Shown piece after piece: positions 32,115 to 41,573 of a stretch of DNA of 64,000 bases. A program made the translations under genes and the position numbers. Location of the stretch: positions 496,001 through 560,000 of the forward strand of contig WSXV01000001.1 in the NCBI GenBank assembly GCA_009773475.1, given 5' to 3'. Source of the DNA: Desulfobulbaceae bacterium. GTDB lineage: Bacteria; Desulfobacterota; Desulfobulbia; Desulfobulbales; Desulfocapsaceae. The notes under the pieces are model-generated. The model was not told the DNA's origin. It saw nothing but the letters and a program-made list of their open reading frames with translations, and made no database searches. Every line of letters begins with the position of its first letter. The stretch's first letter is position 1.

Positions 32115-34658
32115 TTATCTTCTTCCGCCTCCACCACCGGCTCTACCACCGCCGCCACCGCCGCCCGACCTGCTTGCGCCTCCTGCTCCCGAAGAACTAG
32201 CTGATCGTGATCCAAAGTCGCGGCTGCTCTGGCTCAGTTGATTGCCGCGAGAACGAGCCTGGGCCTGGGACTCCATGTTGCCCGCACGTGAGCTGAACTG
32301 GCTGTCGCGTGATGGCTGCTGCCTCTGGACTGAGCGGTCGGACTGGCTGGCGCTGGTGCGAGCCTGGGCCTGTGGCTGAACATTGGCCTTGGCTGCGCTG
32401 TTCTGGGTGCTCCGTGAGACATCCTGCTTCTGCTTTGCGCTGTCGGTCTGGCTGGCGCCGGCGCGAGTCTGGGTCTGTGGCTGGGTATTTGCCCTGGCTG
32501 CACTGTTTTGTGAGACATCCTGCTTTTGTTGGGCCCGGTCGGTCTGGCTGGCACTGGAGCGGGTCTCCGCCTGTGACTGAGCATTACTTCTGGGCTCCGG
32601 TTTATTGACATCTTCCCAGCCGCTGCCGGAATTAGAGCTCCAGTTGCCGTCGCTGTCTCGTTTATAGACATTGCCGTCCTTGCCGGCATAGACGTCCCCT
32701 GATTTGCCTTTGACAACCGCGCCCTGACTGTTTTTGGTGTCCCAGGCAACGGCACCTGTTCCCTTATTGGTCTGGACACCAGCGACGGTTCCATTCTCAT
32801 TGCTGCGGTATCCGCCTCGCACGGCGGTACCGGTGCTGGGATTATACGCTGCCCCTCTTCCGGCTGAGCCATAGGCGGTATCCACCCGGGCGCCAGCGGC
32901 ACTGGCCCCGGTATAGGGATTATAGGCCCGTCCTGCTGAGGCACTGCCGCCGGGTCCATAGACAGTGGCGCCGCGTGCGTAGGTGCCGGTGTTGGGGTTG
33001 TAGGCTGCCCCATACCCTGCCCCCCCGTAAGGACCATACACCTGTGCCGCCCGATAATAGCCGCCGTAGGCATAACTGTATCGTGCCCCGCAACCGTAAG
33101 AGTAGGGGACGGGATAATGGTAGTAATCATTGTAGTGATCGTTGAGAAGGGCTCCCACAATCATCCCGGCACCAAACATCAGGACTCCGTTCGCCGCCAC
33201 GTATTCGCCGCTGTAGCCCGCTGTCTGGGTATAGATCACGGTGCTTGGGGTGCTGCTCTGGACGGTTACGTAGGTCACGTTGTGGGTCGGGTGGCTGGGA
33301 GGAATGGCATAGATGGCGGCCGGCACGTTGAGGCAATAGGTCCAGGGACCGCCGGCGGCAGGGCTGGTGTACCAGACGCCCCCTTGGCAGCAATAGTAGG
33401 CGTTGCTCACCAGAAAGACGGCACTGGCGGTGTTGGTGGCATACTGGACAGTGGTGGATGGGATGGCTTGAAAACTTGGCTGGCCGTTGTAGGTCACCTC
33501 CACTTTGGCTGGGGTATTGACATCTATGGCCGTGGTTTCCGGCACGGAGGCCAGCAGGACAGCGTCCTTCGCCTCGGTGGTTCCCGGTACCGAGGCCTTG
33601 ACAAAGGCGGAGGGGTCGTTATCCGGGATATGAGCAAAGTCCGCGGGAAGATCGCTGCTGGCACTGGTCCAGGGACCGTCCAGACTGGTGGATCGGAACC
33701 AGCGTCCGGCAGTCAGAAAGTAGGTGTTGCCGTCTCCGGAGTTGAGAAAGACCGGGGCATCGGTGTTGCTCATGCGCAGGAGTTTGGTGCCGGGAATGGG
33801 AGTATAGGCCGGTTCGCCGCGGGTGAGGATCAACTCTGCCGCTTCCTTGCTGACCAGAACAACCGGTGAGTTTTTGTCAGGCTTGCCTGGAATATTTTTG
33901 CGCACCTCGGCCCAGTTGTCATCCGCCGGCAGGGAAGAGAGTCCTTTGGGCAGGGCTTCGGCCGAAGTCCAGGGGCCGTTGATAAGGTCGGTGGTGCTCA
34001 ACCAGCTCTGCTGATTGAGGAGGTAGTAGCGCTTTTCACCGGTATCATAGAAGATATCCCAGTTGGTGTTGGCCACAAACATCAGCTCGCTCTTGTCCTT
34101 GACCACGGCCTGGAGCTGTGGTTCGCCCAGAATCATCACCAGAATGGCGGGCTTTTTACTGTGGAAGATCTTTGGTGGATCCAGATTCAAGGGAACCGGT
34201 GGCTGGAGCTGCTGTTGTGCCGGATCCAGATAGGCCAGAATGCGGTCCAGCGAAACGGTCATTGCCTGACCAAAGGGCTTCAGCTCCTCAACCACCTTTC
34301 GCAGACCGGCAGCTTCCGCATCCGTGGTGTTTGGGAACCGCAGCTCACGTGTTTTGGGGAGCACCGCCACCACTCGGGTGGACTGGTCGACGACGGTCTC
34401 GGCATCCAGTTCGGCCACGCCGAAGGTCTCTTTCTTGGATTTCCCATCCTTGACGGCAATGGCAAACCGGACATGGATATTCTTGTACTCCGGCCAGGAA
34501 TCGACCTGGGGTTGATAAATGGTCAGCTCCTTGCCGTTCTTCTTGAGCACTCTCGGCCAGCCTGGATCATCGGCAGGCAAGGGGTCCGAAAAGGCGAGCC
34601 GGGTTCCAGCCAGGAGAATAAAAAACGTCAGCATAAAAAGAATGGAACGGGTTTTCAT
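32115..34658 (-). CDS. Large exported repetitive protein (three GPW modules, low-complexity C-terminus)
   Basis: 847 residues. A signal peptide (LFMLTFFILLAGTRLAFS) is followed by a globular N-terminal half. In it, a module reading roughly W(F/Y/L)xS...GPW..., then ...LP and an acidic turn, occurs three times: SWLSTTDLINGPW, RWFRSTSLDGPW and VWYTSPAAGGPW. A Tyr/Gly-rich region contains five or so AYNP(N/Y/S)TG repeats. Then come three to four ~33-residue repeats rich in Q, S, T and A (for example SASQTDRAQQKQDVS). It ends in Gly/Arg runs. Similar proteins are sometimes labelled carbohydrate-binding family V/XII. Probably a surface or periplasmic structural protein; function unknown. Confidence 0.8.
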   Translation of the reverse strand: MKTRSILFMLTFFILLAGTRLAFSDPLPADDPGWPRVLKKNGKELTIYQPQVDSWPEYKNIHVRFAIAVKDGKSKKETFGVAELDAETVVDQSTRVVAVLPKTRELRFPNTTDAEAAGLRKVVEELKPFGQAMTVSLDRILAYLDPAQQQLQPPVPLNLDPPKIFHSKKPAILVMILGEPQLQAVVKDKSELMFVANTNWDIFYDTGEKRYYLLNQQSWLSTTDLINGPWTSAEALPKGLSSLPADDNWAEVRKNIPGKPDKNSPVVLVSKEAAELILTRGEPAYTPIPGTKLLRMSNTDAPVFLNSGDGNTYFLTAGRWFRSTSLDGPWTSASSDLPADFAHIPDNDPSAFVKASVPGTTEAKDAVLLASVPETTAIDVNTPAKVEVTYNGQPSFQAIPSTTVQYATNTASAVFLVSNAYYCCQGGVWYTSPAAGGPWTYCLNVPAAIYAIPPSHPTHNVTYVTVQSSTPSTVIYTQTAGYSGEYVAANGVLMFGAGMIVGALLNDHYNDYYHYPVPYSYGCGARYSYAYGGYYRAAQVYGPYGGAGYGAAYNPNTGTYARGATVYGPGGSASAGRAYNPYTGASAAGARVDTAYGSAGRGAAYNPSTGTAVRGGYRSNENGTVAGVQTNKGTGAVAWDTKNSQGAVVKGKSGDVYAGKDGNVYKRDSDGNWSSNSGSGWEDVNKPEPRSNAQSQAETRSSASQTDRAQQKQDVSQNSAARANTQPQTQTRAGASQTDSAKQKQDVSRSTQNSAAKANVQPQAQARTSASQSDRSVQRQQPSRDSQFSSRAGNMESQAQARSRGNQLSQSSRDFGSRSASSSGAGGASRSGGGGGGGRAGGGGGRR

Positions 34659-34879
34659 GGTGTGCCTCCTTAATGAGGGAAAAATGGTGGGTCTTGTTCC
34701 TGTGATAACTCAATTGTACGCGTTGATGAATAAAACGGCCTGAATCGCATGATCTCCATGGATTCAATTGCACCTCTTTGCCTGCTTCCTCTCTGGGGAA
34801 AATCGCCATTACAGGATCCCTTGCGGCGGCTGTTCAATGCACTAATGGAACGGTCGCCATTGGCAAACTGGTTTTATTG

Positions 34880-35884
34880 TTATGGGGCAGGGGTTGTATC
34901 AAGAGAAAAGCTCACCAGCACCGCAGAGCGTCGCAGCTCTTCCTGCAAGGAAAACTCGGCAAGCCTGATGTCGTTGCCTTTGCTGTCCGGATCATTGTCC
35001 ACCCGTACGCCCATCCAGTTGAGCCGGAGACTTTGAGTCCGGGCGAACAGCATCTTATCGGGCTCCCGCATAATTGCCTCAAGATATCCCAGAGACTGCT
35101 CCGGCAGGGCTATCTGAGCCTGCAGCTCCTCGAACTCACGATTTGCCTCGTCCAGGAGTTGCTCGATCTTGCGCAGCTCTTCCCGGTCTTGAATGTCGGG
35201 AGGCGCAAACATCGCCTGCCGATAGGATTTACCGCTGTAAATTTTTGCCATGCCCTTGAGATATTCTCTTTTCCCCGTCAGTTCGGCTTTTCTTGCCCGC
35301 AACGTAGTTATTTTCTCCATGGCGACACTGGCCAGCACCTCGAGGCCACGTTCAACGATCCCGGTTTTCGTCACCTCCAGATCGCCTGCCGGGGCCACCA
35401 CCCTGTGACTGGAAAAACTCACCGCCTGCATCTGAACCTCACGCAGGAGCATCTCTCCCTCCTGCTTGCTGCCGAAAATGGTCCGTTCATTCTGCACCAT
35501 GGTCATCATCGCCACCACCTCACCTGTGTGTCCCTGCTGACGGAGGGCGTTGACCTCCGGGCTGAGCCGGAGCACCTCTTCAAGTTCGTCGGGCGAGGCG
35601 AACAGTGCCTTGACCAGAGGGTCGTCATAATAGCGATTGCGATGGAGGACGACCGGGCCGGGAATAACTTCGGTCAGTGATTGGAAATAGGTCATGGCGC
35701 CGGCGATGGGGTCACGCAGAACCTGCCGATAACGCCTGGCCTGGCGGATAACCGGATCCGCGATCTCCACGACATGCTCGGTTGCCAGGGTGACCTGGTC
35801 ATTTTTAGTGGAAGAACTCTGGAGCTGTTGCCAGAGTTTGCCGATCCAGCCTCCGATCCCTGTTCCTTCAATTTGTTCGTTCAT
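34880..35884 (-). CDS. Conserved hypothetical protein, alpha-helical, cytoplasmic
   Basis: 334 residues, no signal peptide or membrane helix, mostly helical and charged. Features seen: LSPEVNALRQQGHTGEVVAMM, a coiled-coil prone KAELTGKREYLKGMAKIYSG and a Glu-rich EELRKIEQLLDEANREFEELQAQ segment. I do not recognise the family. It stands alone between the GPW-repeat protein and the SulP gene, each about 160-220 bp away. The coding frame is convincing over its whole length. Confidence 0.75.
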   Translation of the reverse strand: MNEQIEGTGIGGWIGKLWQQLQSSSTKNDQVTLATEHVVEIADPVIRQARRYRQVLRDPIAGAMTYFQSLTEVIPGPVVLHRNRYYDDPLVKALFASPDELEEVLRLSPEVNALRQQGHTGEVVAMMTMVQNERTIFGSKQEGEMLLREVQMQAVSFSSHRVVAPAGDLEVTKTGIVERGLEVLASVAMEKITTLRARKAELTGKREYLKGMAKIYSGKSYRQAMFAPPDIQDREELRKIEQLLDEANREFEELQAQIALPEQSLGYLEAIMREPDKMLFARTQSLRLNWMGVRVDNDPDSKGNDIRLAEFSLQEELRRSAVLVSFSLDTTPAP

Positions 35885-35975
35885 GTTCTGCCCTCCTTGC
35901 CCATGATGGAGATGCTATTCCGTTGAATCACCTTAGGTTGTCAGCCCCGGGCCGGTCTCCTGCTTCGGGGTGTTT

Positions 35976-36042
35976 CTAGCCCCGATGAACGGGATAAGTG
36001 CCGTTCGCAGATTATTTCTTTAAAAAACAAGAAAAGAATCTG
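35976..36042 (-). repeat. Dispersed CCCGTTCATCGGGG repeat, copy A
   Basis: On the minus strand: a palindrome CAGATTCTTTTCTT ... AAGAAATAATCTG, then GCACTTATCCCGTTCATCGGGG. Same order as copies B and D. It begins 4 nt after the SulP gene ends. Confidence 0.8.
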
Positions 36043-36046
36043 TAAC

Positions 36047-37747
36047 TCACTCACTGTTATTTTCCTGTTTTCTTTGTTTGAAGGCCTCCACCGCCGAGGT
36101 CAGGGTATTATAGCGGACTCGCTTTTTAAGCTGGAATTGACTGGCAACCCAGGAGGAGCTGAAAAAAGTCCACAGGGATTGTTTGACTCGGGCGAAACGG
36201 AGGGTGATCCCACGTCCGTTAAGCTCCTCAATTAAATCCCTGAGATGATGCAGGGCGGTAATATCAATGGCATTGATGGGGGCGGCATCGACCACGACCC
36301 ATTCCAAGGGGGTGGGCGATGCCGCAATCTCTTTAAGGATACGTTCCTTGAAGTACTCGACATTAAAAAACAGGATACTGCTGTCAAATCGGTAGAGCAG
36401 AAGTCCGGGGAAGGTGACTGCATTGGGGAAATCCTTGATGTTATGGTAGCCACTGATCCCGGGAACACGTCCGAGAACCGCGTCATGGGGACGGGAGGCG
36501 GCCAGCAGCATCCACAGCAAGGTCAGTAGGATGGCGAAAAAAACGGCAGGAAGCACATCAAAATAAAGTACGGCCGCCGTGGTCACCAGTGAGAAGCTCA
36601 GCTCACGCCGACTGGCGGCGTAGAGCTCCCGCAGCGAGGGGAAGTCAAAGAGGCCGATGCTGGAGACAATAATAATAGCCGCCAGGGCCGCGTTCGGGAG
36701 AGAGGCCAGAGGGGAGGTGAAAAAGAGGAGAAAGAGAATCATCGCACCGGCGGCGATGATCCCGGCTAGCCGGGTTCTGCCGCCCATGGCGCTGTTGACC
36801 GCGGTTCGAGAATCGGCGCCGGTGACCGGAAAGCCCTGCATAAGCCCGGAGACGATATTGCAGGCCCCGAAGGCGATCATCTCCTGGTTGGCATCAATGG
36901 AATAGCGGTTGCGACTGGCAAAACTCTTGGCGGTCAAGACACCGCTGGTAAAACTGATCAAGGCGATGCTGGCGGCGTGCTGGACAAGAATTTTAAATCG
37001 TTCCGGATCAAAGGACGGTAGATGCAAGGTTGGGAATCCGGACGGGACTGTTCCCAGCACCGCTACGCCGTGGGCATGCAGTTGGAAAACCTCGACCGTG
37101 ATGATGCTCAGGACAGCGACTATCAGGGCGGCCGGCAACTGAGAAGCCCAGCGTTTCAAGGCAAACAGGAGGATAATGGCGACGATGCCGAGGATCAGGG
37201 TAGGGAGGTGGATCGTATCGATTTTTTGAGAGAATTCCAATAATTTTCCAAAAAAATCTCCAGCTTCAGCCTTGTAGCCAAACAGTTTTGGTAACTGTCC
37301 CACTAAAACAATCAGGGCGACACCGTTGAGATAGCCAACAAGAATAGGATGGGATAGAAAATTAGCCATAAAGCCGAAGCGGCAAAGGCCGAAGATGATG
37401 TTGAATACGCCGGTAATCAGGGTGATGGAAATCATCAGCTCCATGTAGCGTTGCGGATTGCCGCTGGCCAAGGGCGCAAGGGCGGAGGCGACCATCAGGC
37501 AGGTGGCCGCGTCCGGACCGACAATGAGCTGGCGTGAGGAACCAAAAAAAGCATAGATCAGGAGAGGTATGAATGCCGAATAGATGCCGTACACGGCTGG
37601 GACTCCCGCAATTTCGGCATAGGCAATGCCCACCGGCAGGGCCACTGCTGCCACCGAGAGTCCGGCGACGCAGTCAAAACGAAAATCGGCCCGTTGATAA
37701 TGCAGAAACGTTGGTAGACCGGGAAGAAAACGGGTAATCCAGTTCAT
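36047..37747 (-). CDS. SulP/SLC26-family anion permease with STAS domain
   Basis: About 566 residues from ATG 37747 (AGGA 6 nt upstream; ATG at 37786 lacks a site). About 10-14 helices start at FRFDCVAGLSVAAVALPVGIAYAEIAGVPAVYGIY, a textbook SulP signature. Later GFPVTGADSRTAVNSAMGGRTRLAG is also family-specific. A C-terminal STAS domain (about 440-550) contains WVVVDAAPINAIDITALHHLRDL. Likely imports sulfate or another oxyanion such as bicarbonate; substrate is not decided by sequence. In a sulfate reducer an uptake role would fit. The neighbouring genes concern storage and polyphosphate rather than sulfur. Confidence 0.91.
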   Translation of the reverse strand: MNWITRFLPGLPTFLHYQRADFRFDCVAGLSVAAVALPVGIAYAEIAGVPAVYGIYSAFIPLLIYAFFGSSRQLIVGPDAATCLMVASALAPLASGNPQRYMELMISITLITGVFNIIFGLCRFGFMANFLSHPILVGYLNGVALIVLVGQLPKLFGYKAEAGDFFGKLLEFSQKIDTIHLPTLILGIVAIILLFALKRWASQLPAALIVAVLSIITVEVFQLHAHGVAVLGTVPSGFPTLHLPSFDPERFKILVQHAASIALISFTSGVLTAKSFASRNRYSIDANQEMIAFGACNIVSGLMQGFPVTGADSRTAVNSAMGGRTRLAGIIAAGAMILFLLFFTSPLASLPNAALAAIIIVSSIGLFDFPSLRELYAASRRELSFSLVTTAAVLYFDVLPAVFFAILLTLLWMLLAASRPHDAVLGRVPGISGYHNIKDFPNAVTFPGLLLYRFDSSILFFNVEYFKERILKEIAASPTPLEWVVVDAAPINAIDITALHHLRDLIEELNGRGITLRFARVKQSLWTFFSSSWVASQFQLKKRVRYNTLTSAVEAFKQRKQENNSE

Positions 37748-37839
37748 GATGTTCCTGGTTTGGGTGAGTGGATTTGAGTGTCGCATTGGCTTTTCTCAAG
37801 AAGGTGTATTGAGTCCTGGGTGATGAATGAGTCGAAAGA

Positions 37840-40362
37840 TCAGGCTCGGGAGGCAGACCTGACCTTGGGGAAGACAATCCCTTCCTTGGGCAGACGTTCC
37901 CATCGGAGGGCCACGGGTGCACTCTTGACCCTCCAGATCTTCTTGCAATATTCGGTAATGGAACGGTCAGAGGAAAATTTGCCCATGCGGCTGACATTGA
38001 GGATGGCCATTTTGCTCCACCGTTCCTGGTTACGAAAGATCTCCCCCACCCCTTGCTGGCAATCGACATAGGCCTGATAATCGGCAAGCACCATAAAGGG
38101 ATCGTGGGAAAGCAGAGAATCAATCAGGGGGCGGAACAGCTCACGGTCGCCATGGGAGAAATGGCCGCTGCCAATCAGGTCCAGTGCCGCCCGCAGGTGC
38201 TCATTTTTTTCGTAGACCGTGCGGGGACGATATCCAGCGGCCGAGAGCGCCTGCACCTCTTCCACCTGCATGCCGAAGAGGAAGAAGTTGTCGGCGCCGA
38301 CCTCCTCGCGGATCTCCACATTGGCGCCGTCCAGGGTGCCGATTGTAAGGGCGCCGTTCATGGAAAATTTCATGTTACCGGTGCCGGATGCCTCCTTGCC
38401 GGCGAGGGAAATCTGTTCGCTGAGATCGGCCATGGGATAGATGACATGCCCGATCTGGACATTAAAATTGGGAACATAATAGACTTGAATACGGTTATTG
38501 ACAGCAGGGTCGCTGTTGATCACCTCGGCCACGGCGTTAATCAGCTTGATGATCAGCTTGGCCATGAAATAGCCGGGAGCGGCCTTGCCGCCGAACAGGA
38601 AAACGCGCGGCGGGATGTCGAGCCCCGGATTGTTTTTCAGCCAGTGATAGAGGGTGATGATATGGAGCAGATTGAGATGCTGACGCTTGTATTCGTGGAT
38701 TCGCTTGACCTGGACATCAAACATGGCCTCAGGGTTCAGGCGCAGGCAGGCATCGGTTGAATAGAGATCACAGGCTTTACGTTTGTTGGCCAGCTTAACC
38801 TGCCGCCATTTTTCCCGAAAGCCTGGATCGTCGGCCAATGCTTCCAGATCGCGTAACCGTTCCAGGTCGGTAATCCAGCCCTCCCCGATGGCCTCGCTGA
38901 TCAACCCGCTCAGGCCGGGATTGCTGAGTACGAGCCAGCGCCTGGGCGTTACCCCGTTCGTAATATTTACCAGTTTATCCGGCCAGAGGCGGTGGAAATC
39001 GGCCAGGGTATGCTCCTTAAGCAGGCGAGTGTGTAGCTCAGCCACCCCGTTGATCCGGTGGCTGCCGATGCAGGCGAGGTTGGCCATACGAATAGAGCGC
39101 TCGCCGGATTCATCGATGATCGACAAATTGCGTATCATTGCCTCATTGCCTGGAAACTGGAGTCGGACCTGGTCAAGAAATCGGCGGTTGATTTCAAGGA
39201 TGATTTCTAAGTGCCGAGGCAGCAGGCCGCCCAGCAAGCTCACCGGCCATTTCTCCAGGGCTTCCGGCAGCAGGGTGTGGTTGGTATAGGCAAAGGTGGA
39301 CGAGGTGATGTCCCAAGCTTGCTCCCAATCAAACCTATGGATATCGATCAGCAGTCGCATCAACTCAGGAACGGCGATGGCCGGATGGGTGTCATTGAGC
39401 TGGACGGCGAAATGCTGGTGAAAATTGTCCAGTTTGGCGTGCTGGAGGAGATGGAGGCGAATCATGTCCTGCAGAGAGCAGGCAACAAAAAAGTACTGCT
39501 GGCGCAGGCGGAGCACCTTTCCCTGGAACTGCTCGTCATTGGGATAGAGGACCTTGGTGATGTTCTCGGCCTGGATCTTCTCCGCCACCGCTCCAAAATA
39601 GTCGCCGACATTGAAGTCATCAAAATCAAAACTTCTCGGCGCCTCGGCGCTCCACAATCTGAGGATGTTGACCGTATTGACCCGATATCCGGGCACCGGG
39701 GTGTCATAGGGGATGCCCTTGACCACCAGTCCCGGGATCCAGCGCACACGGTATCGACCATCGTCATCGAAGAAAGAAACGGTGTGTCCCCCGAATCCCA
39801 CTGTCACCGCAATATCAGGTTTCTTGAATTCCCAGGGGTTGCCCGGCTGCAGCCAGCGATCGCTCAACTCTTTCTGCCAGCCCTCATCAAAGGCTTGATC
39901 GAACATTCCGAACTCGTAGCGAATCCCGTAGCCAATGGCTGGGATCTCCAGGCTGGCAAGGGAGTCAAGGTAGCAGGCCGCCAAACGCCCGAGGCCGCCA
40001 TTGCCCAAGCCTGGTTCCTCCTCGTGGTCAATAATCTGTTGCAGATCCAGCCCGCACTCCTCGGCGGCCTGAGAAAATTCGTCATCCAGGCCGAGGTTGA
40101 TCAGATTGTTGAGCAGATGGGGCCCCATGAGGAACTCGGCAGAGAGATAACAGACGACTCTGCTTTTGTTCTCACGAAGCGCTGCCACCGAATTGATGAA
40201 CAATCCCTGCATGCGGTCGCGCAGGGCAAAACTCACCGCCAGATAGTAATCGTTCAACGAGGCGGTGAAGGGAAGTACCCCCTGCTGGAAGAACAGTTTG
40301 TAGGCAAAAGCGCGTTTGAGCTTATCAATGGTTGCACGGTCGGCTTTTTTCTTCTCCGGCAT
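37840..40362 (-). CDS. glgP: Glycogen/alpha-glucan phosphorylase
   Basis: About 840 residues from ATG 40362, set by GGAGGA 6 nt upstream. Full-length GT35 enzyme. Visible blocks are AEFLMGPHLLNNLINLG, EPGLGNGGLGRLAACYLDSLASLE, VTPRRWL and the pyridoxal-phosphate lysine motif EASGTGNMKFSMNGALTIGTLDGANVEI (Lys in NMKFS). It phosphorolyses alpha-1,4-glucan to glucose 1-phosphate. There is no regulatory extension. It lies between SulP and PPK2 genes, hinting at a carbon/phosphate reserve cluster. Confidence 0.97.
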   Translation of the reverse strand: MPEKKKADRATIDKLKRAFAYKLFFQQGVLPFTASLNDYYLAVSFALRDRMQGLFINSVAALRENKSRVVCYLSAEFLMGPHLLNNLINLGLDDEFSQAAEECGLDLQQIIDHEEEPGLGNGGLGRLAACYLDSLASLEIPAIGYGIRYEFGMFDQAFDEGWQKELSDRWLQPGNPWEFKKPDIAVTVGFGGHTVSFFDDDGRYRVRWIPGLVVKGIPYDTPVPGYRVNTVNILRLWSAEAPRSFDFDDFNVGDYFGAVAEKIQAENITKVLYPNDEQFQGKVLRLRQQYFFVACSLQDMIRLHLLQHAKLDNFHQHFAVQLNDTHPAIAVPELMRLLIDIHRFDWEQAWDITSSTFAYTNHTLLPEALEKWPVSLLGGLLPRHLEIILEINRRFLDQVRLQFPGNEAMIRNLSIIDESGERSIRMANLACIGSHRINGVAELHTRLLKEHTLADFHRLWPDKLVNITNGVTPRRWLVLSNPGLSGLISEAIGEGWITDLERLRDLEALADDPGFREKWRQVKLANKRKACDLYSTDACLRLNPEAMFDVQVKRIHEYKRQHLNLLHIITLYHWLKNNPGLDIPPRVFLFGGKAAPGYFMAKLIIKLINAVAEVINSDPAVNNRIQVYYVPNFNVQIGHVIYPMADLSEQISLAGKEASGTGNMKFSMNGALTIGTLDGANVEIREEVGADNFFLFGMQVEEVQALSAAGYRPRTVYEKNEHLRAALDLIGSGHFSHGDRELFRPLIDSLLSHDPFMVLADYQAYVDCQQGVGEIFRNQERWSKMAILNVSRMGKFSSDRSITEYCKKIWRVKSAPVALRWERLPKEGIVFPKVRSASRA

Positions 40363-40523
40363 ACTGTTCCTCCAGGGCACATGGCCAGTGTTTCATAGGC
40401 AAAAAACCATGGTGATCTCTTCCATTGTACGTTCAAGTCAGCACCTTTGTGGCAATGAAGCGTGACACTTCACCAAACTTCCAGTACTGCTTCGTCGCGA
40501 ATGCAACTGAGAAAGAGTGACCT

Positions 40524-40595
40524 GCAGATTATTTACTTGTTTTTTCACAAGAAAATAATCTGCAAAAGGCACGTATCCCGTTCATCGGGGTTAGT
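40524..40595 (+). repeat. Dispersed CCCGTTCATCGGGG repeat, copy B (full)
   Basis: Palindrome GCAGATTATTT ... AAATAATCTGC (40524-40563) with centre CTTGTTTTTTCACAAG, then AAAAGGCACGTAT and CCCGTTCATCGGGGTTAGTA. Its last bases include the ppk2 stop codon (40591-40593, minus strand), so the element has inserted at, or forms, the gene end. Confidence 0.85.
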
Positions 40596-41445
40596 ATATC
40601 TCCGGGATAAACTTGAAGGGGTACTCTTTGCCCGGTGCGATTTTGTCGATTTTCCGTTTGGGCAATACTATTTTCTCTCCCTTGATTTCCTTGTATTCGA
40701 TGGCGTTGAGAATATGGGTGATGATGTTCAGCCTGGCCCGCTTCTTGTCGTTAGAACGGGCTACATGCCATGGTGCCCAGGGGGTATCGGTGGCATTGAA
40801 CATGTCATCACGGGCACGGGTATAGTCATTCCACATGTCATAGGACTTAATATCCATGGGCGAGAGCTTCCAGATTTTACGGGGATCATCGATGCGGGCA
40901 GTCAGGCGCCTGGTCTGCTCCTCGGGGCTCACCTCCAGCCAGAACTTGAGCAGGATGATGCCGGATTCTTTCATCATTCTTTCAAAGGCCGGGACCACCT
41001 CGAGGAAGCGTTTGCACTGCTGCTCAGCGCAAAAACCCATCACCCGCTCAACGCCGGCCCGGTTGTACCAGCTCCGGTCAAAGATGACCACTTCGCCCGC
41101 TGCTGGAAAGTGGGGAATATAGCGTTGCGCGTACATCTGGGACTTTTCCCGCTCCGACGGAGTCGGCAGGGCGACAACCCGGAAAACTCTGGGACTGACC
41201 CGCTCGGTGATGGCCTTGATTGTGCCGCCTTTTCCAGCGCCATCCCTGCCTTCAAAAACGATGCACACCTTGAGGCCCTTATGGATCACCCATTGCTGAA
41301 GCTTGACCAGCTCTCCATGCAGTTTGGCCAATTCTTTGTCATAGGTTTTCGGGTTGAGTTTTTTGCTGCCGGTCTCTTGTGCGGCCGTATTGATCTCTGT
41401 TTTTTGCTCCGTAATCTCTTCTTTTGTTCCCTTTTCTTTTTTCAT
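40591..41445 (-). CDS. ppk2: Polyphosphate kinase 2 (PPK2 class I)
   Basis: 284 residues. The N-terminal ~30 residues are charged and variable. The P-loop kinase core has Walker A VFEGRDGAGKGGTIKAI (about 63-79), lid-region arginines in LPTPSEREKSQMYAQRYIPHFPAAG, and Walker B/lid DRSWYNRAGVERVMGFC. RLTARIDDPRKIWKLSPMD follows, as in class I PPK2. These enzymes phosphorylate NDP using polyphosphate (or the reverse). Single domain, so not the fused class II form. Its stop codon lies inside the dispersed repeat. Confidence 0.95.
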   Translation of the reverse strand: MKKEKGTKEEITEQKTEINTAAQETGSKKLNPKTYDKELAKLHGELVKLQQWVIHKGLKVCIVFEGRDGAGKGGTIKAITERVSPRVFRVVALPTPSEREKSQMYAQRYIPHFPAAGEVVIFDRSWYNRAGVERVMGFCAEQQCKRFLEVVPAFERMMKESGIILLKFWLEVSPEEQTRRLTARIDDPRKIWKLSPMDIKSYDMWNDYTRARDDMFNATDTPWAPWHVARSNDKKRARLNIITHILNAIEYKEIKGEKIVLPKRKIDKIAPGKEYPFKFIPEIY

Positions 41446-41573
41446 AGTACCCCTCCTTTTTTAGGTTTCTGGTAAGGTGTATTGCCATTGGAGCTGTTCT
41501 AACCAGGTTGAACGCATGTGGTGTCTGCTCTGATATCTGGTGCTGCATCCTTCATTGCAGGATGCGCCAGGGT

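Noticed and set aside
31940-32215. N-terminal extension of the rhodanese frame overlapping the end of the GPW-repeat gene
   Set aside because: ATG 31939 has a strong ribosome site and a signal peptide directly follows; the upstream residues are the Gly-rich gene read in another frame.
39211-40398. Plus-strand frame opposite glycogen phosphorylase
   Set aside because: Antisense shadow; GlgP motifs cover the same bases.
40577-40595. Integron attC site suggested by the GGGGTTAG end of the dispersed repeats
   Set aside because: GTTAGTA does not fit the GTTRRRY core, no paired RYYYAAC box is present, and no integrase or cassette array is seen.
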